Of a stretch of 64,000 nt of DNA, positions 42,898-55,498 are shown piece by piece. Each line of letters starts with the position of its first letter. Positions within the stretch are counted from its first letter, which is position 1. The stretch covers positions 2,852,001-2,916,000 of the forward strand of contig NC_019902.2 of NCBI RefSeq assembly GCF_000321415.2, given 5' to 3'. Source of the DNA: Thioalkalivibrio nitratireducens DSM 14787 (GTDB taxonomy: Bacteria > Pseudomonadota > Gammaproteobacteria > Ectothiorhodospirales > Ectothiorhodospiraceae). Below the pieces are notes generated by a model. The model searched no databases, was not told the origin of the DNA, and worked only from the letters and a program-made list of their open reading frames with translations. A program made the translations under genes and the position numbers.

Positions 42898-44901
42898 TCA
42901 GCGCATCGCGGCGAGGAAATGCATGTGCCGTTCGTACTGTTCGAGCACGTCGTTGATCACGTCCTCCCGCGCCCAGCCCATCACGTCGTAGTCCTGGCCG
43001 CCCTCCTTCAGGTGGACCTCGGCGCGGTAGTACTTGAGCGTTTCCAGCCGCTTGTCGCGGGTGTCGCGCATCACGAAGGTCGGAGGCTCGTAGGCGCGGG
43101 GGCGCACCGAGTAGAAGAAATCGATCTCGTCGCCGTGGCGCACCTCCACCCACACGCGGCCATCCTCGCCTTCGCCCACCTCCGCGGCCAGGTTCTGCTT
43201 GCGCAGTTCGTGGGCAACCTCGGTCAACGCCGGCTTGACCGACTCGGAGATGTAGCGGAGCACTTCCTTGCGCTTGGGCTGGTGAATCATCGCGTGCAGC
43301 CGGTTGCGCCAGTTGCGAGCGGCATGCGGGCCGCTGGGCATCACCCGCGCCTCGCGCAGGCTGATGCGTTTCACGCCCTCGATGCGCAACGCGCTGAGCA
43401 GTCCCCAGCACATCAGGATCATCACGATCGTGAACGGGAGCGCGCTGGCGATCGTCGCGGTCTGCAAGGCTGCAAGCCCCCCGGCGATCAGCAGTGCCGC
43501 GGCAACGATACCCTCGACGATCGCCCAGAAAATGCGCTGCCAGGTGCGGGAATCGTCCCGGCCCCCGGACGTCAGAATATCCACCACGAGCGAGCCCGAG
43601 TCCGAAGAAGTCACGAAGAAAGTCACCACCAGGGTCGTCGCGATCAGCGCCATCAGCCCCGACAGCGGCAGGTGTTCGAAGAACTGGAACAGTGCCACCG
43701 AAGTGTCGGCCGCCACCGCGTCCGCCAGTTCGGTGATGCCCTGCACCATGATCATGTGCAGCGCGGTGTTGCCGAAGAAGGTCATCCACATCAGCGTGAA
43801 ACCCAGGGGCACCAGCAGCACGCCGACCACGAACTCGCGGATCGTGCGCCCGCGCGAAACCCGCGCGATGAACATGCCGACGAACGGCGCCCAGGCGATC
43901 CACCACCCCCAGTAGAACAGGGTCCAGCCACCGATCCAGCTGGTCGGCTCGTAGGCGTAGAGGTTGAAAGTCATGTGGAACAGGTTGGAGACGTAGTTGC
44001 CGGTGTTCTGGACCAGCGTCTGGAGCAGGAGCACGGTCGGCCCGGCGATCAGCACGAAAGCCAGCAGGCCGCCGGCCAGGATCATGTTCAGCAGCGAGAT
44101 GCGGCGAATCCCGGCATCGAGACCGAGGGCCACCGAGACCGTCGCGATCGCGGTGATCGCCGCGATCAGGATCACCTGGATCGTCACGGTGCTGGGCACT
44201 CCAAACAGGTATTCGAGCCCGGAGTTGATCTGGATCACGCCGAAACCGAGCGAGGTGGCCACTCCGAAGATCGTCCCCAGCACCGCGAAGATGTCGACGA
44301 CGTGACCGATCGGCCCGTAAATGCGCTCTCCGATCAGCGGATACAGCGAGGAACGGATGGTCAGCGGCAGACCGTGCCGGAACGCGAAATACGCGAGCGC
44401 CAAGGCCACCACCGCGTAGATCGCCCAGGCGTGCACGCCCCAGTGGAAGAACGTGATGCGCATCGACTGCCGCGCGGCCTCCACGGTCTCTGGATCGCCG
44501 ACCGGCGGTGTCACGTAGTGCATCACCGGTTCCGCGACCCCGAAAAACATCAGGCCGATGCCCATCCCGGCGGAAAACAGCATTGCGAACCAGGATCCGT
44601 AGCTATAGTCCGGCTCGCTGTGGTCCGGGCCGAGCTTGATGCGCCCGAAACCCGAGAGGGCCAGCGCGATCACGAACACGATGAACCCGGCGACGGCCAG
44701 CACGTAGAACCAGCCGGCGGAGTCGGTGATCCATCCCTGCACCGCGTCGAACAGGATCCCCGCAGTCTCGGTGAATACCGCCGCGAGCAGCACGAAGACC
44801 AGGGTCAGGACCGCCGAGACGATGAATACCGGCGGGTTCATCTGGATCCACGGCGGACTCCCCTTCGAAGTCGTGCCGTTCGCTCCGTCATGCTCCGCCA
44901 T
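42898..44901 (-). CDS. BCCT-family betaine/choline transporter (BetT-like)
   Basis: A 667-residue inner-membrane sodium- or proton-coupled transporter with 12 helices. It shows GMGIGLMFFGVAEPVMHY and the family signature WTLFYWGWWIAWAPFVGMFIARVSRGRTIREF. The C-terminal extension (about 150 residues, from LREARVMP on) resembles the osmosensing tail of BetT-like carriers. It imports glycine betaine, choline or a related solute under osmotic stress. The ATG at 44901 has GGGGGG about 6 bases upstream; the longer frame is unlikely. Confidence 0.94.
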   Translation of the reverse strand: MAEHDGANGTTSKGSPPWIQMNPPVFIVSAVLTLVFVLLAAVFTETAGILFDAVQGWITDSAGWFYVLAVAGFIVFVIALALSGFGRIKLGPDHSEPDYSYGSWFAMLFSAGMGIGLMFFGVAEPVMHYVTPPVGDPETVEAARQSMRITFFHWGVHAWAIYAVVALALAYFAFRHGLPLTIRSSLYPLIGERIYGPIGHVVDIFAVLGTIFGVATSLGFGVIQINSGLEYLFGVPSTVTIQVILIAAITAIATVSVALGLDAGIRRISLLNMILAGGLLAFVLIAGPTVLLLQTLVQNTGNYVSNLFHMTFNLYAYEPTSWIGGWTLFYWGWWIAWAPFVGMFIARVSRGRTIREFVVGVLLVPLGFTLMWMTFFGNTALHMIMVQGITELADAVAADTSVALFQFFEHLPLSGLMALIATTLVVTFFVTSSDSGSLVVDILTSGGRDDSRTWQRIFWAIVEGIVAAALLIAGGLAALQTATIASALPFTIVMILMCWGLLSALRIEGVKRISLREARVMPSGPHAARNWRNRLHAMIHQPKRKEVLRYISESVKPALTEVAHELRKQNLAAEVGEGEDGRVWVEVRHGDEIDFFYSVRPRAYEPPTFVMRDTRDKRLETLKYYRAEVHLKEGGQDYDVMGWAREDVINDVLEQYERHMHFLAAMR

Positions 44902-45076
44902 AGTGATCCCCCCGACGCTCTCCCGTGACCGGCAGGCACCGGCCCGAGCGTACTTGAGCACGAAGCGTGGCTCGCGGTCAAAAGGCACCGCCCCTTGGGG
45001 GACAGCTGGAAATGGCGCCAGCGTGGCCTATCCTTAGTGTTCAGAACACCGATAGCGAAACGACAGACGAGTGAAC

Positions 45077-45832
45077 ATGATCAGCATCAGGGGTTTCGGC
45101 CCGCTCGCGCTTGCAGTGCTGGCACTGGGCGCGAGCCAGACCACGTTGTCCGAGTGGGAACAAGAACTGAATCGCGGCGCGAGCGCCGACGACACCGGGT
45201 TCCCGATGCTCGCGCAGCAGGATCCGCGTGCCCCGCGCAGCACCTTTCGGGGCCAGCCGGAGTATCCGCCACCCGACTACCTGGCCGACTTCGAAGAAGG
45301 GCAGGATCGCCAGACCCAGCGGGCGGAACGCGATTCCGGCCAGCGATTCGACCCGCGCAGCGTAGACCCCGGGCAAGCGGCCCCGGAATTCGCACCCGGC
45401 GGCTACGGCCGCAGCCTTCCCGGCGGCGTGACCGGGCGTACGGAAACGCCCCGTACCGATTTCGGTTCGGTGACCGGGCGCGGCAGCGCGCCCGCCACCC
45501 CCGGCACGATGCCGCGGCGCGGCGACTACGGTGCCCCTTTCCGGCCTGGCGGTTTCCCCGGCGACCGGGGGCGCATGCCGGACCCGCGCGAGCGCACGCC
45601 CCCGCCGACCGGCCCCGGGGAATATCCGGGGGCCGAACCCCGCTGGCCGGAACGCCCACCCGTACCCACCCGGGAACACCAGTGGCCAACCGCACCCGGG
45701 GGCAGTTACCAGACCCAGCCCGAGTTCCCCTCGCAGCAGCGGCAACGCGACCGGCGCGAAGCGCCATCACGCGGCTTCCCGGACGCGCCGGAATTCCCTG
45801 CGCCGGGCCGTAGTTTCGACTGGCGGCGGTAA
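45077..45832 (+). CDS. unrecognised Pro/Gly-rich exported protein
   Basis: About 251 residues; I do not recognise a family. It has an N-terminal signal-like segment (GFGPLALAVLALGAS) and then a long low-complexity body rich in P, G, R, E and D, with recurring short pieces (PGG, TGR, PPxP, GFP). No cysteines are seen in the mature part and no domain is visible, so it is probably disordered. A GTG at 45071 is an alternative start. It is divergent from the BCCT gene and convergent with the DUF938 gene. Codon use is like the neighbours, which supports a real gene. Confidence 0.7.
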   Translation: MISIRGFGPLALAVLALGASQTTLSEWEQELNRGASADDTGFPMLAQQDPRAPRSTFRGQPEYPPPDYLADFEEGQDRQTQRAERDSGQRFDPRSVDPGQAAPEFAPGGYGRSLPGGVTGRTETPRTDFGSVTGRGSAPATPGTMPRRGDYGAPFRPGGFPGDRGRMPDPRERTPPPTGPGEYPGAEPRWPERPPVPTREHQWPTAPGGSYQTQPEFPSQQRQRDRREAPSRGFPDAPEFPAPGRSFDWRR

Positions 45833-45841
45833 CGCCGCGGA

Positions 45842-46438
45842 TCAGTCGCGGCGGCGCCAGATCAGGGTGAGGTTGTTGACCGGCATCACGATCCGGTCGA
45901 CGAGTTCCAGCGCGCAGTCTCGAGCCGCCTCGTGCAGCTGATCCAGATCGCGTACCCCCATTCCGGGATTGCTGCGGCGCAATGCCGCATCGAAGCCGGC
46001 GTTCGACGCTGCGGTATGCCGGCCGCTGATCGCGAACGGCCCGTACATCGCGAACAGCCCGCCGCCGCGTAGCACCTGTCCGACGCCGGCGAGCATCGCG
46101 AGCACTTCGGGCCAGTGCATGATGTGCGCGGTATTGGCCGTGTAGGCATAGTCGAAGACCTCGTCCGGCCAAGGGCCGGTCGCCACGTCGAGCACGCGCA
46201 CCGGGCGCAGATTCGGCAGCCCGGCGCTGACCCGCCAGGCCTCGATGCCCGCGGCATGGGCGGCGACATCACTCGCCTGCCACTCCAGGTGCGGCAGGGC
46301 CGCAGCGAAATGAACCGCATGCTGACCGGTACCACTGCCGATCTCGAGCACGCTTCCCGGGGCGCGGAACCACTCGCGCAGCACCGCGAGGATCGGATCC
46401 TTGTTCTGCTCGGCCGATTCGGCAAAGGGCCGCTGCAT
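45842..46438 (-). CDS. DUF938 SAM-dependent methyltransferase-like protein
   Basis: A 198-residue protein with the class I methyltransferase motif LEIGSGTGQHAVHFA, and YTANTAHIMHWPEV and LIWRRRD, which are typical of DUF938. No substrate is known. The ATG at 46438 lies 2 bases downstream of the pgi stop, so it is probably co-transcribed with pgi. Confidence 0.9.
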   Translation of the reverse strand: MQRPFAESAEQNKDPILAVLREWFRAPGSVLEIGSGTGQHAVHFAAALPHLEWQASDVAAHAAGIEAWRVSAGLPNLRPVRVLDVATGPWPDEVFDYAYTANTAHIMHWPEVLAMLAGVGQVLRGGGLFAMYGPFAISGRHTAASNAGFDAALRRSNPGMGVRDLDQLHEAARDCALELVDRIVMPVNNLTLIWRRRD

Positions 46439-46440
46439 GC

Positions 46441-48105
46441 TCAGACCTGCGGCAGCCGCGCGCGCAACCAATCGATGGTCGCCTGCGTAGCCCCATCATG
46501 CGCATGGCCCGCGCCCGGCTCGGCAAAATCCTCGAGCACGCGGCCGGCCAGCTGCTTGCCCAGCTCGACCCCCCACTGGTCGAAGGCATTGATGCCCCAG
46601 AGCGTCGCGAGCAGGTAGATCTTGTGCTCGTAGAGCGCGATCAGCGCGCCGAGCGTCTGCGGATCCAGCCGCTCCAGCAGGATCACCGTGCTCGGCCGGT
46701 TGCCCGGGAAGCTGCGATGCGGCGCCAGCCGCGTCACCTCCGCCTCGGGCAGCCCCTCCGCGGCCATCTCCGCAGAGGCCTCCACGGCGGTCTTGCCCAG
46801 GGCCAGCGCCTCGGCCTGCGCGACGAGGTTCGCGAGCAGGATCGGATGATGTCCGGGCAGGCCGTGTTCGGGTTGCGCGACGCCGATGAACTCGGTGGGC
46901 GCCCACCGCGTACCCTGGTGCAGCAGCTGGTAGAACGCATGCTGCCCGTCGGTGCCCACCGCGCCCCAGACCAGCGACCCGGTCTCGTGCTCGGGCGCAG
47001 TGCCGTCATGACGCACACCCTTGCCCAGGCTCTCCATCTCCGCCTGCTGCAGATACGACGGCAGCAGTTTCAGCCGTTCGTCGTAAGGCAGCACCACGCG
47101 CGCGCAGGCGCCCAACAGGTTGTGGTTCCAGACATCCACCAGCGCCATGCGCATCGCCGCGTTCGCAGCCGCCGGCGCCTCCAGCACGTGCTGGTCCACC
47201 GCCTGTGCGCCGGCCAGGAACGCGCGGAATCCGTCCATGCCCAGGTACAGCGCGATCGGCAGGCCGATCGCCGACCACACCGAGTAGCGCCCGCCGACCC
47301 AGTCCCAGAACCCGAACATGTTGCGCGTGTCGATGCCGAATGCCGCGACCCGCTCGGCATGCGTCGAGACGGCCACGAAATGCCGGGACACGGCCTCGGG
47401 GTGATCGGTGTGGCGCAGCAGCCAGGATCGGGCGGAGCGGGCGTTGGTCAGCGTTTCCTGGGTGCCGAAGGTCTTCGAGGCGATGATGAACAGCGTGGTC
47501 TCCGGATCGACCTGCCCGAGCACCTCGTCCAGCGCAGCACCGTCGATGTTGGAGACGAAGTGCATGTCCAGCACACGCCCATCGGCAGCGGGCACGGCCA
47601 GCGGCGCAAGTGCTCGGCAGACCATCCGCGGACCCAGGTCGGACCCGCCGATGCCGATATTCACCACGCTGCGGACCGGGCGCCCCGAATACCCGACGTG
47701 GCTACCGTCATGAACCCGCTGCACCAGATTCCCGATGGCATCGAGAACCGCGTGCACATCCCCGACCACGTCGCGGCCGTCGATCACGCACTGGGCATTG
47801 CGCGGCAGGCGCAGCGCCATGTGCAACGCCGCCCGGTCCTCGGTGGTGTTCACGTGCTCCCCGCGGTTCTGACGCTCCAGCGCCTGGTCCAGCCGCGCGG
47901 CATCCGCAAGCGCATACAGCGCCTGCCAGGCCGCCCCGTCCAGACGCTGGCGGGTCCAGTCCAGGCGCATCCCCGCCAGATCGAGCACGTCGCGCTCGAC
48001 CCGCTCCGGCTCCCCGGTCAGCAGGTCACGCAGGCGAATGTGGCGGAGGCGGTCGCGCGCTTCGGCCAGTTGCGGCCAAGGCAATGCAGCGTGGGTCTGG
48101 GACAC
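46441..48105 (-). CDS. pgi: glucose-6-phosphate isomerase
   Basis: A 554-residue enzyme interconverting glucose-6-phosphate and fructose-6-phosphate. Signatures include VVNIGIGGSDLGP, ASKTFGTQETLTNA, NMFGFWDWVGGRYSVWSAIGLP and the C-terminal INAFDQWGVELGK. The length matches E. coli Pgi (549). It is divergent from glgA (107-base gap), linking hexose phosphates and glycogen. Confidence 0.97.
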   Translation of the reverse strand: MSQTHAALPWPQLAEARDRLRHIRLRDLLTGEPERVERDVLDLAGMRLDWTRQRLDGAAWQALYALADAARLDQALERQNRGEHVNTTEDRAALHMALRLPRNAQCVIDGRDVVGDVHAVLDAIGNLVQRVHDGSHVGYSGRPVRSVVNIGIGGSDLGPRMVCRALAPLAVPAADGRVLDMHFVSNIDGAALDEVLGQVDPETTLFIIASKTFGTQETLTNARSARSWLLRHTDHPEAVSRHFVAVSTHAERVAAFGIDTRNMFGFWDWVGGRYSVWSAIGLPIALYLGMDGFRAFLAGAQAVDQHVLEAPAAANAAMRMALVDVWNHNLLGACARVVLPYDERLKLLPSYLQQAEMESLGKGVRHDGTAPEHETGSLVWGAVGTDGQHAFYQLLHQGTRWAPTEFIGVAQPEHGLPGHHPILLANLVAQAEALALGKTAVEASAEMAAEGLPEAEVTRLAPHRSFPGNRPSTVILLERLDPQTLGALIALYEHKIYLLATLWGINAFDQWGVELGKQLAGRVLEDFAEPGAGHAHDGATQATIDWLRARLPQV

Positions 48106-48212
48106 GTGGGCTCCTGAGGTCTGCGGGCAGGAAATAGTCGTAGGCCTTACACTACGAGGTCATAAACTACAACGGCAGCCCCGGCCAGACAACGCGCCCC
48201 GGAGTCCGCACC

Positions 48213-49667
48213 ATGCGCATCCTCTTTGCGAGCAGTGAAGCCTTTCCACTGGCCAAGACCGGCGGGCTGGGCGATGTCAGTTCGAGCCTGCCGGCGGCAC
48301 TGAAACGGCAGCGGCAGGATGTGCGCCTGGTGCTGCCGGCCTATCCCCGCGCGGTCAGCCGGCTGGCGGATCCCACCCGCCTGCCCGGCCCTGCCAGCGC
48401 CCCCTGGAGCCTGATCCAGGGCTATCTTCCGGGCACCTCGGTGATGGTGTACCTGGTCGACTGGCCGATGTACTTCCAGCGCGATGGCGATCCGTACCGA
48501 GCCACCGATGGCAGTGACTGGCCGGACAATGCACATCGGTTCGCCGCATTCGCGCAGGCGGTGGCCGCGATCAGCGTCGACGAGGCGCAGCTCGACTGGG
48601 CCCCTGAGATCCTGCACGTCAACGACTGGCAGACCGGGCTGGTTCCGGTTCTGCTGCGGCACCATCCGCGGCGCCCGCCGACGCTGTTCACCATCCACAA
48701 CCTCGCCTACCAGGGCCTGTTCCCGGGCGAACTGCGGCACCAATTGGGCCTGCCGGAGGATCTCTGGCACTGGGAGGCGCTCGAGTTCCACGGACAGCTC
48801 TCGTTCATGAAAGGGGGCCTGGTCTTCTCCGACGCGATCACCACCGTTTCGCCGACCTACGCCCGCGAGATTCAGACACCCTTGGCCGGAATGGGCCTGG
48901 ACGGCGTGCTGCGGGCGCGCTCGGCCCGTCTCCACGGGATCCTGAACGGCGTCGACTACAGCGAGTGGAATCCCGAGAGGGATGGCTACCTGACCGCGCA
49001 TTATCACGCCGACAACCTCGAGGGCAAGGCCGCGAACAAGGCCTCACTGCAGGAGGAGCTGCAACTCCCGGTGCGCCCGGATCTGCCGCTGCTGGGACAC
49101 GTCGGACGCATGGTGGTGCAAAAGGGCATCGACCTGCTGCTCGAGGCCTGCGAGCCGTTCTTGGCGGAACGGCGGATGCAGCTCGCGCTGGTCGGGAGTG
49201 GCGACCACATCTTCGAGGAATCGGCGCGAGCCCTCGCCCGCGCCCACCCGGACTACTGCAGCGTCGTAATCACCTACAACGAAGGGCTTGCGCACCAGCT
49301 CGAGGCCGGATCCGACGCCTTCCTGATGCCCTCGCGCTTCGAGCCCTGCGGGCTGAACCAGATGTACAGCCTGCGCTACGGCACTCCGCCGATCGTGCAC
49401 GCCACCGGGGGCCTTGCGGATACGGTGATCGACGCCAACCCGGCAACCCTGGACGATGGCACGGCCACGGGCTTCTGCTTCATGCCCGCAACCGCCGCCG
49501 CGCTGGGCGAGGCGATCGAACGCGTCCTGACCCTGTTCGGCGAACCGGGTCAGGAACGCTGGCAGACGATGATCCGCAAGGGCATGGCGCGGGATTTCGG
49601 CTGGAGCCAGAGCTCGGCGGCATACCTGGAGCTCTACCGCGACCTGCGGGGGTCGCCACGCGGCTGA
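48213..49667 (+). CDS. glgA: glycogen synthase (ADP-glucose)
   Basis: A 484-residue GT5 enzyme that extends alpha-1,4-glucan from ADP-glucose. It has the N-terminal AKTGGLGDV substrate motif, HVNDWQTGLVP, and the C-terminal SRFEPCGLNQMYSLRYGTPPIVHATGGL region. GGAG precedes the ATG. It is divergent from pgi. With the amylosucrase at 31.8 kb the genome has two potential routes to alpha-glucan. Confidence 0.97.
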   Translation: MRILFASSEAFPLAKTGGLGDVSSSLPAALKRQRQDVRLVLPAYPRAVSRLADPTRLPGPASAPWSLIQGYLPGTSVMVYLVDWPMYFQRDGDPYRATDGSDWPDNAHRFAAFAQAVAAISVDEAQLDWAPEILHVNDWQTGLVPVLLRHHPRRPPTLFTIHNLAYQGLFPGELRHQLGLPEDLWHWEALEFHGQLSFMKGGLVFSDAITTVSPTYAREIQTPLAGMGLDGVLRARSARLHGILNGVDYSEWNPERDGYLTAHYHADNLEGKAANKASLQEELQLPVRPDLPLLGHVGRMVVQKGIDLLLEACEPFLAERRMQLALVGSGDHIFEESARALARAHPDYCSVVITYNEGLAHQLEAGSDAFLMPSRFEPCGLNQMYSLRYGTPPIVHATGGLADTVIDANPATLDDGTATGFCFMPATAAALGEAIERVLTLFGEPGQERWQTMIRKGMARDFGWSQSSAAYLELYRDLRGSPRG

Positions 49668-49703
49668 AGGGCGCGATCCTCCGGGCGCCGCAAGCGCCTG
49701 GGG

Positions 49704-49709
49704 TATAAT
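49704..49709 (+). promoter_or_regulatory. candidate -10 element (TATAAT) for ppc
   Basis: A perfect TATAAT in an otherwise GC-rich gap. The expected -35 position (about 49681-49686, CCGGGC) does not match the consensus, so this would need an activator or be weak. Confidence 0.4.
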
Positions 49710-49734
49710 GCAGCCTTTCAACCCGAACAGGTGA

Positions 49735-49760
49735 CGAGGCCGGCCTTCATGCCGGCCTCG
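49735..49760 (+). promoter_or_regulatory. perfect 10-bp hairpin in the ppc leader
   Basis: CGAGGCCGGC (49735-49744), 6-nt loop CTTCAT, GCCGGCCTCG (49751-49760), ending 17 bases before the ppc ATG. It has no T-run; it could be a glgA 3' stem, a leader structure or a chance palindrome. Confidence 0.5.
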
Positions 49761-49777
49761 TTCGTGCAGGCGATACC

Positions 49778-52621
<2,844 letters not shown>

Positions 52622-52710
52622 ACCAGTGCCAGTCGCGTGCCGCGCCTGACCGGCCGCGACCGGGATTGCGATGCAGCCCCGGGGGCCCGTATCACGACGA
52701 TACCCGGCGT

Positions 52711-53091
52711 TCAGGCGGCCTGGACGGGGATCTCGTGACCGGTGCGGGTGATCGCGTTGCCCGGACCCAGGTAGACGAGGTTCGGCGTGAAGCGGCTGGC
52801 CTCGGCGGCATCGAGTTGCGCGTAGGCACAGATGATCACCCGGTGTCCCACCGCGGCCTTGTGCGCCGCGGCACCGTTCACCGAAACCACGCCGGAGCCG
52901 GGTTCGGCCTCGATCGCGTAGGTGGTGAAACGCTCGCCGTTGTCCACGTTGTAGATCTGGATCTGCTCGAACGGCAGAATACTCGCAGCCTGCAACAGAT
53001 GCGTGTCGATCGCGCACGAGCCCTCGTATTCGAGTTCGCAGTGCGTCACCCGGGCCTTGTGCAGCTTGCCCTTCAATAGCGTGATCATCAT
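52711..53091 (-). CDS. panD: aspartate 1-decarboxylase
   Basis: A 126-residue pyruvoyl enzyme making beta-alanine. The self-cleavage site G24-S25 (YEGSCAID) falls at the same position as in E. coli when the ATG at 53091 is used. [11 protein letters not shown] is conserved. Last of the pcnB-folK-dNK-panBCD run, 87 bases after panC. Confidence 0.97.
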   Translation of the reverse strand: MMITLLKGKLHKARVTHCELEYEGSCAIDTHLLQAASILPFEQIQIYNVDNGERFTTYAIEAEPGSGVVSVNGAAAHKAAVGHRVIICAYAQLDAAEASRFTPNLVYLGPGNAITRTGHEIPVQAA

Positions 53092-53178
53092 AGGCGGGGT
53101 CCCCGTTGGCACTGGCGACCAGACGTGATTGTGCGGCGCATTATGAGCGAATCCCCGGTCACCGGCAAACTTCCCGCA

Positions 53179-54033
53179 TCACAAACGCAGGTTATCGATC
53201 AGCCTTGTACCGCCCAGCCAGGCCGCGGCCAGCAGGATCAATTCCCGGTCGCCCGCGTCCGGCTCGCCCAGGTCGCTGCAGCGCCGAACCTCGACGTAGT
53301 CCGGTTCGAAACCGGACTCACGCAGCCGTTCGCGGGCCTGTGCGGTACATTCCGCGAATACCGCCGGCCACCGATCCGGCTCGGCCACGCAGGCCGCCGC
53401 GGCCTCCCGCAGGCTGCGGTAGAGTTCCGGCGCCCGCCGGCGAGCCGACTCGGACAACTGGCCGTTGCGCGAACTCAGCGCCAGCCCGTCGGCCTCGCGT
53501 ACGGTCGGCACGGCATCGATCAGCACCGGGAAATTCAGCGCGGCCACCATGGCCTCGATCAGCTTCAGCTGCTGATAATCCTTTTCGCCGAAGACTCCGA
53601 CGTCCGGCTGCACCAGGTTGAACAGCTTGGCCACGACCGTCGCAACACCATCGAAATGGCCGGGTCGGGACACACCCTCGAGAATCCCGGACAGTTGCGG
53701 CACCGTCACCCGTGCCGGCACGCACCCTTCCGGGTACATCTCGGTGGGCTCCGGGCAAAACAGCGCATCGACGCCAGCCTCGGCGAGTTTCCTGGCGTCG
53801 GCGTCGAGCGTACGCGGGTAGCGTTCCAGATCATCGGGGCGATCGAACTGCATCGGATTCACGAACACGCTCACGAGCACCCGGTCGCCCCGTTCCCGGG
53901 CATGGCGCACCAGGGCCAGATGCCCGGCGTGCAGATTTCCCATCGTTGGCACAAAGGCCAGCAACTGGGAATCCCGCCGCCGCCATTCGCGGCAAAGAGC
54001 GGCTACCTGCCGCCGGTCATGGACGATACGCAT
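53179..54033 (-). CDS. panC: pantothenate synthetase
   Basis: A 284-residue enzyme joining pantoate and beta-alanine with ATP. It has the HIGH-like motif in PTMGNLHAGHLALV, FVNPMQF, FGEKDYQQL and the KMSKS-like SSRN. The ATG at 54033 lies 5 bases past the panB stop. Confidence 0.97.
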   Translation of the reverse strand: MRIVHDRRQVAALCREWRRRDSQLLAFVPTMGNLHAGHLALVRHARERGDRVLVSVFVNPMQFDRPDDLERYPRTLDADARKLAEAGVDALFCPEPTEMYPEGCVPARVTVPQLSGILEGVSRPGHFDGVATVVAKLFNLVQPDVGVFGEKDYQQLKLIEAMVAALNFPVLIDAVPTVREADGLALSSRNGQLSESARRRAPELYRSLREAAAACVAEPDRWPAVFAECTAQARERLRESGFEPDYVEVRRCSDLGEPDAGDRELILLAAAWLGGTRLIDNLRL

Positions 54034-54038
54034 GGTTG

Positions 54039-54830
54039 TCAGTCGAAAGTATGGACGCCGGACACCGGGAAGCGGCGCGAGCGCACTGCGTCGGCATAGG
54101 CGGCGATCGCCGCCGCGAGGCTGCCGGCCCCCGCCATGAAATCCTGCGCGAAGCGCGGCGGTTTCGGTGTCAGACCGATCACGTCCTGCAGCACCAATAC
54201 CTGGCCGTCGCACTCCGGGCTCGCACCGATCCCGATCACTGGAACCCCGGCGGCGTGGGTGATTCGCGTCGCCAGCAGCTCGGGCACGCTCTCCAGCAAC
54301 AGGCACTGCGCACCCGCGACCTCAAGCGCGCGCGCCTCGGCCTGCATCTGCTCGGCCGCCACGACCCCGCGCCCCTGGACCCGGTAGCCGCCGTACTGGT
54401 GCACCGCCTGAGGGGTCAGACCGAGGTGCGCGCACACCGGAATGCCTGCGGCGACCATGCGGTGCACCAGCTCGCTCTGACTGCCGCGGCATTCCACCTT
54501 GACCATCTGCGCACCCGCTCGCATCAGCGCCCCGCCCTGCTCCACCGCAGTTGCCGAGTCGCGGTCACCCAGGAACGGGAGATCGGCCATCAGCAACGCG
54601 CGCCTGGCGCCCCGCGCGACGGCCTCGAGATGGTAGATCATCTGCTCGATGGTGACCGGCAGCGTCGTGTCATGGCCCTGGACCACCATGCCCAGCGAGT
54701 CCCCGACCAGGATCACGTCGATGTCCGCGGCATCCAGCAGGCGCGCAAAACCCGCGTCGTAGGCGGTGAGACAGGTGATGGGCCGGCCCTCGCGCTTGTA
54801 TTTCTCCAGTGTTCGTATGGTCGTGCGCAT
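54039..54830 (-). CDS. panB: 3-methyl-2-oxobutanoate hydroxymethyltransferase
   Basis: A 263-residue enzyme making ketopantoate from alpha-ketoisovalerate and methylene-THF. It has ITCLTAYDAGFARLLD, VGDSLGMVVQGHD and the catalytic-site LLESVPELLA region. The ATG at 54830 has AGGAGG 5 bases upstream, better than 54851. Starts 17 bases after the kinase gene. Confidence 0.97.
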   Translation of the reverse strand: MRTTIRTLEKYKREGRPITCLTAYDAGFARLLDAADIDVILVGDSLGMVVQGHDTTLPVTIEQMIYHLEAVARGARRALLMADLPFLGDRDSATAVEQGGALMRAGAQMVKVECRGSQSELVHRMVAAGIPVCAHLGLTPQAVHQYGGYRVQGRGVVAAEQMQAEARALEVAGAQCLLLESVPELLATRITHAAGVPVIGIGASPECDGQVLVLQDVIGLTPKPPRFAQDFMAGAGSLAAAIAAYADAVRSRRFPVSGVHTFD

Positions 54831-54847
54831 GGATCCTCCTTTGCCGC

Positions 54848-55498
54848 TCACAGGTGGATCGGAAGCGGGTTGAAGTAATGCCGGCCCCCGGGCACCTGCT
54901 CCAGGAACTGCACCAGCTGTCGGAAATCCGAGTCGCTGTTCACCCAGTCAATCTCCGCGGCATTCACGATCACCAGTGCCGCCGTATCGAAATGGTAGAA
55001 GAACTCGGTATAGGCCGCATTCAGACGCTCCAGGTAGGTGGCATCGATGTGGCGTTCGTATGCCCGGCCGCGGTGACGGATCCGTTCCAGCAGCACATCG
55101 ACCGGCGCCTGCAGGTAGACGACCAGATCCGGTCCGGGGAGCTGCGGGCGCAGCTGGCGGAACATCTCGTGGTAGATCTCGATCTCGTCCGGCGACAGGT
55201 TCAATTCCGCGAACAGCGGATCCTTGTCGACCAGGTAATCCGCCACATGGAGGCGCTCGAACAGCCGCATCTGCGCGACCGGCTTGAGCTGTCGCACCCG
55301 CTGCACCAGGAAATGGAGCTGGGTGGCGAGCGCGTACCGGGAACGGTCGACATAGAAGCGTTCGAGGAAGGGGTTCTCGTCGGGTTCCTCGAACAGGGCC
55401 TCGGCGCCGAGATGCTGCACCAGCATCCGCGCGAGACTGGACTTGCCCACGCCGATCGGCCCCTCGACCGCGACGAAGCGGAAATCCCCCAGGCTCAC
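54848..55498 (-). CDS. deoxynucleoside kinase (deoxyadenosine/deoxyguanosine kinase type)
   Basis: A 216-residue P-loop kinase: Walker A EGPIGVGKSS, the ERFY...DRSRYALATQ region and a lid-like RGRAYERHID. It phosphorylates deoxynucleosides in the salvage pathway. The start is GTG at 55498, whose TGA overlap with folK (55495-55498) indicates coupling. In this gene order between folK and panB the kinase is common in gammaproteobacteria. Confidence 0.9.
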   Translation of the reverse strand: MSLGDFRFVAVEGPIGVGKSSLARMLVQHLGAEALFEEPDENPFLERFYVDRSRYALATQLHFLVQRVRQLKPVAQMRLFERLHVADYLVDKDPLFAELNLSPDEIEIYHEMFRQLRPQLPGPDLVVYLQAPVDVLLERIRHRGRAYERHIDATYLERLNAAYTEFFYHFDTAALVIVNAAEIDWVNSDSDFRQLVQFLEQVPGGRHYFNPLPIHL

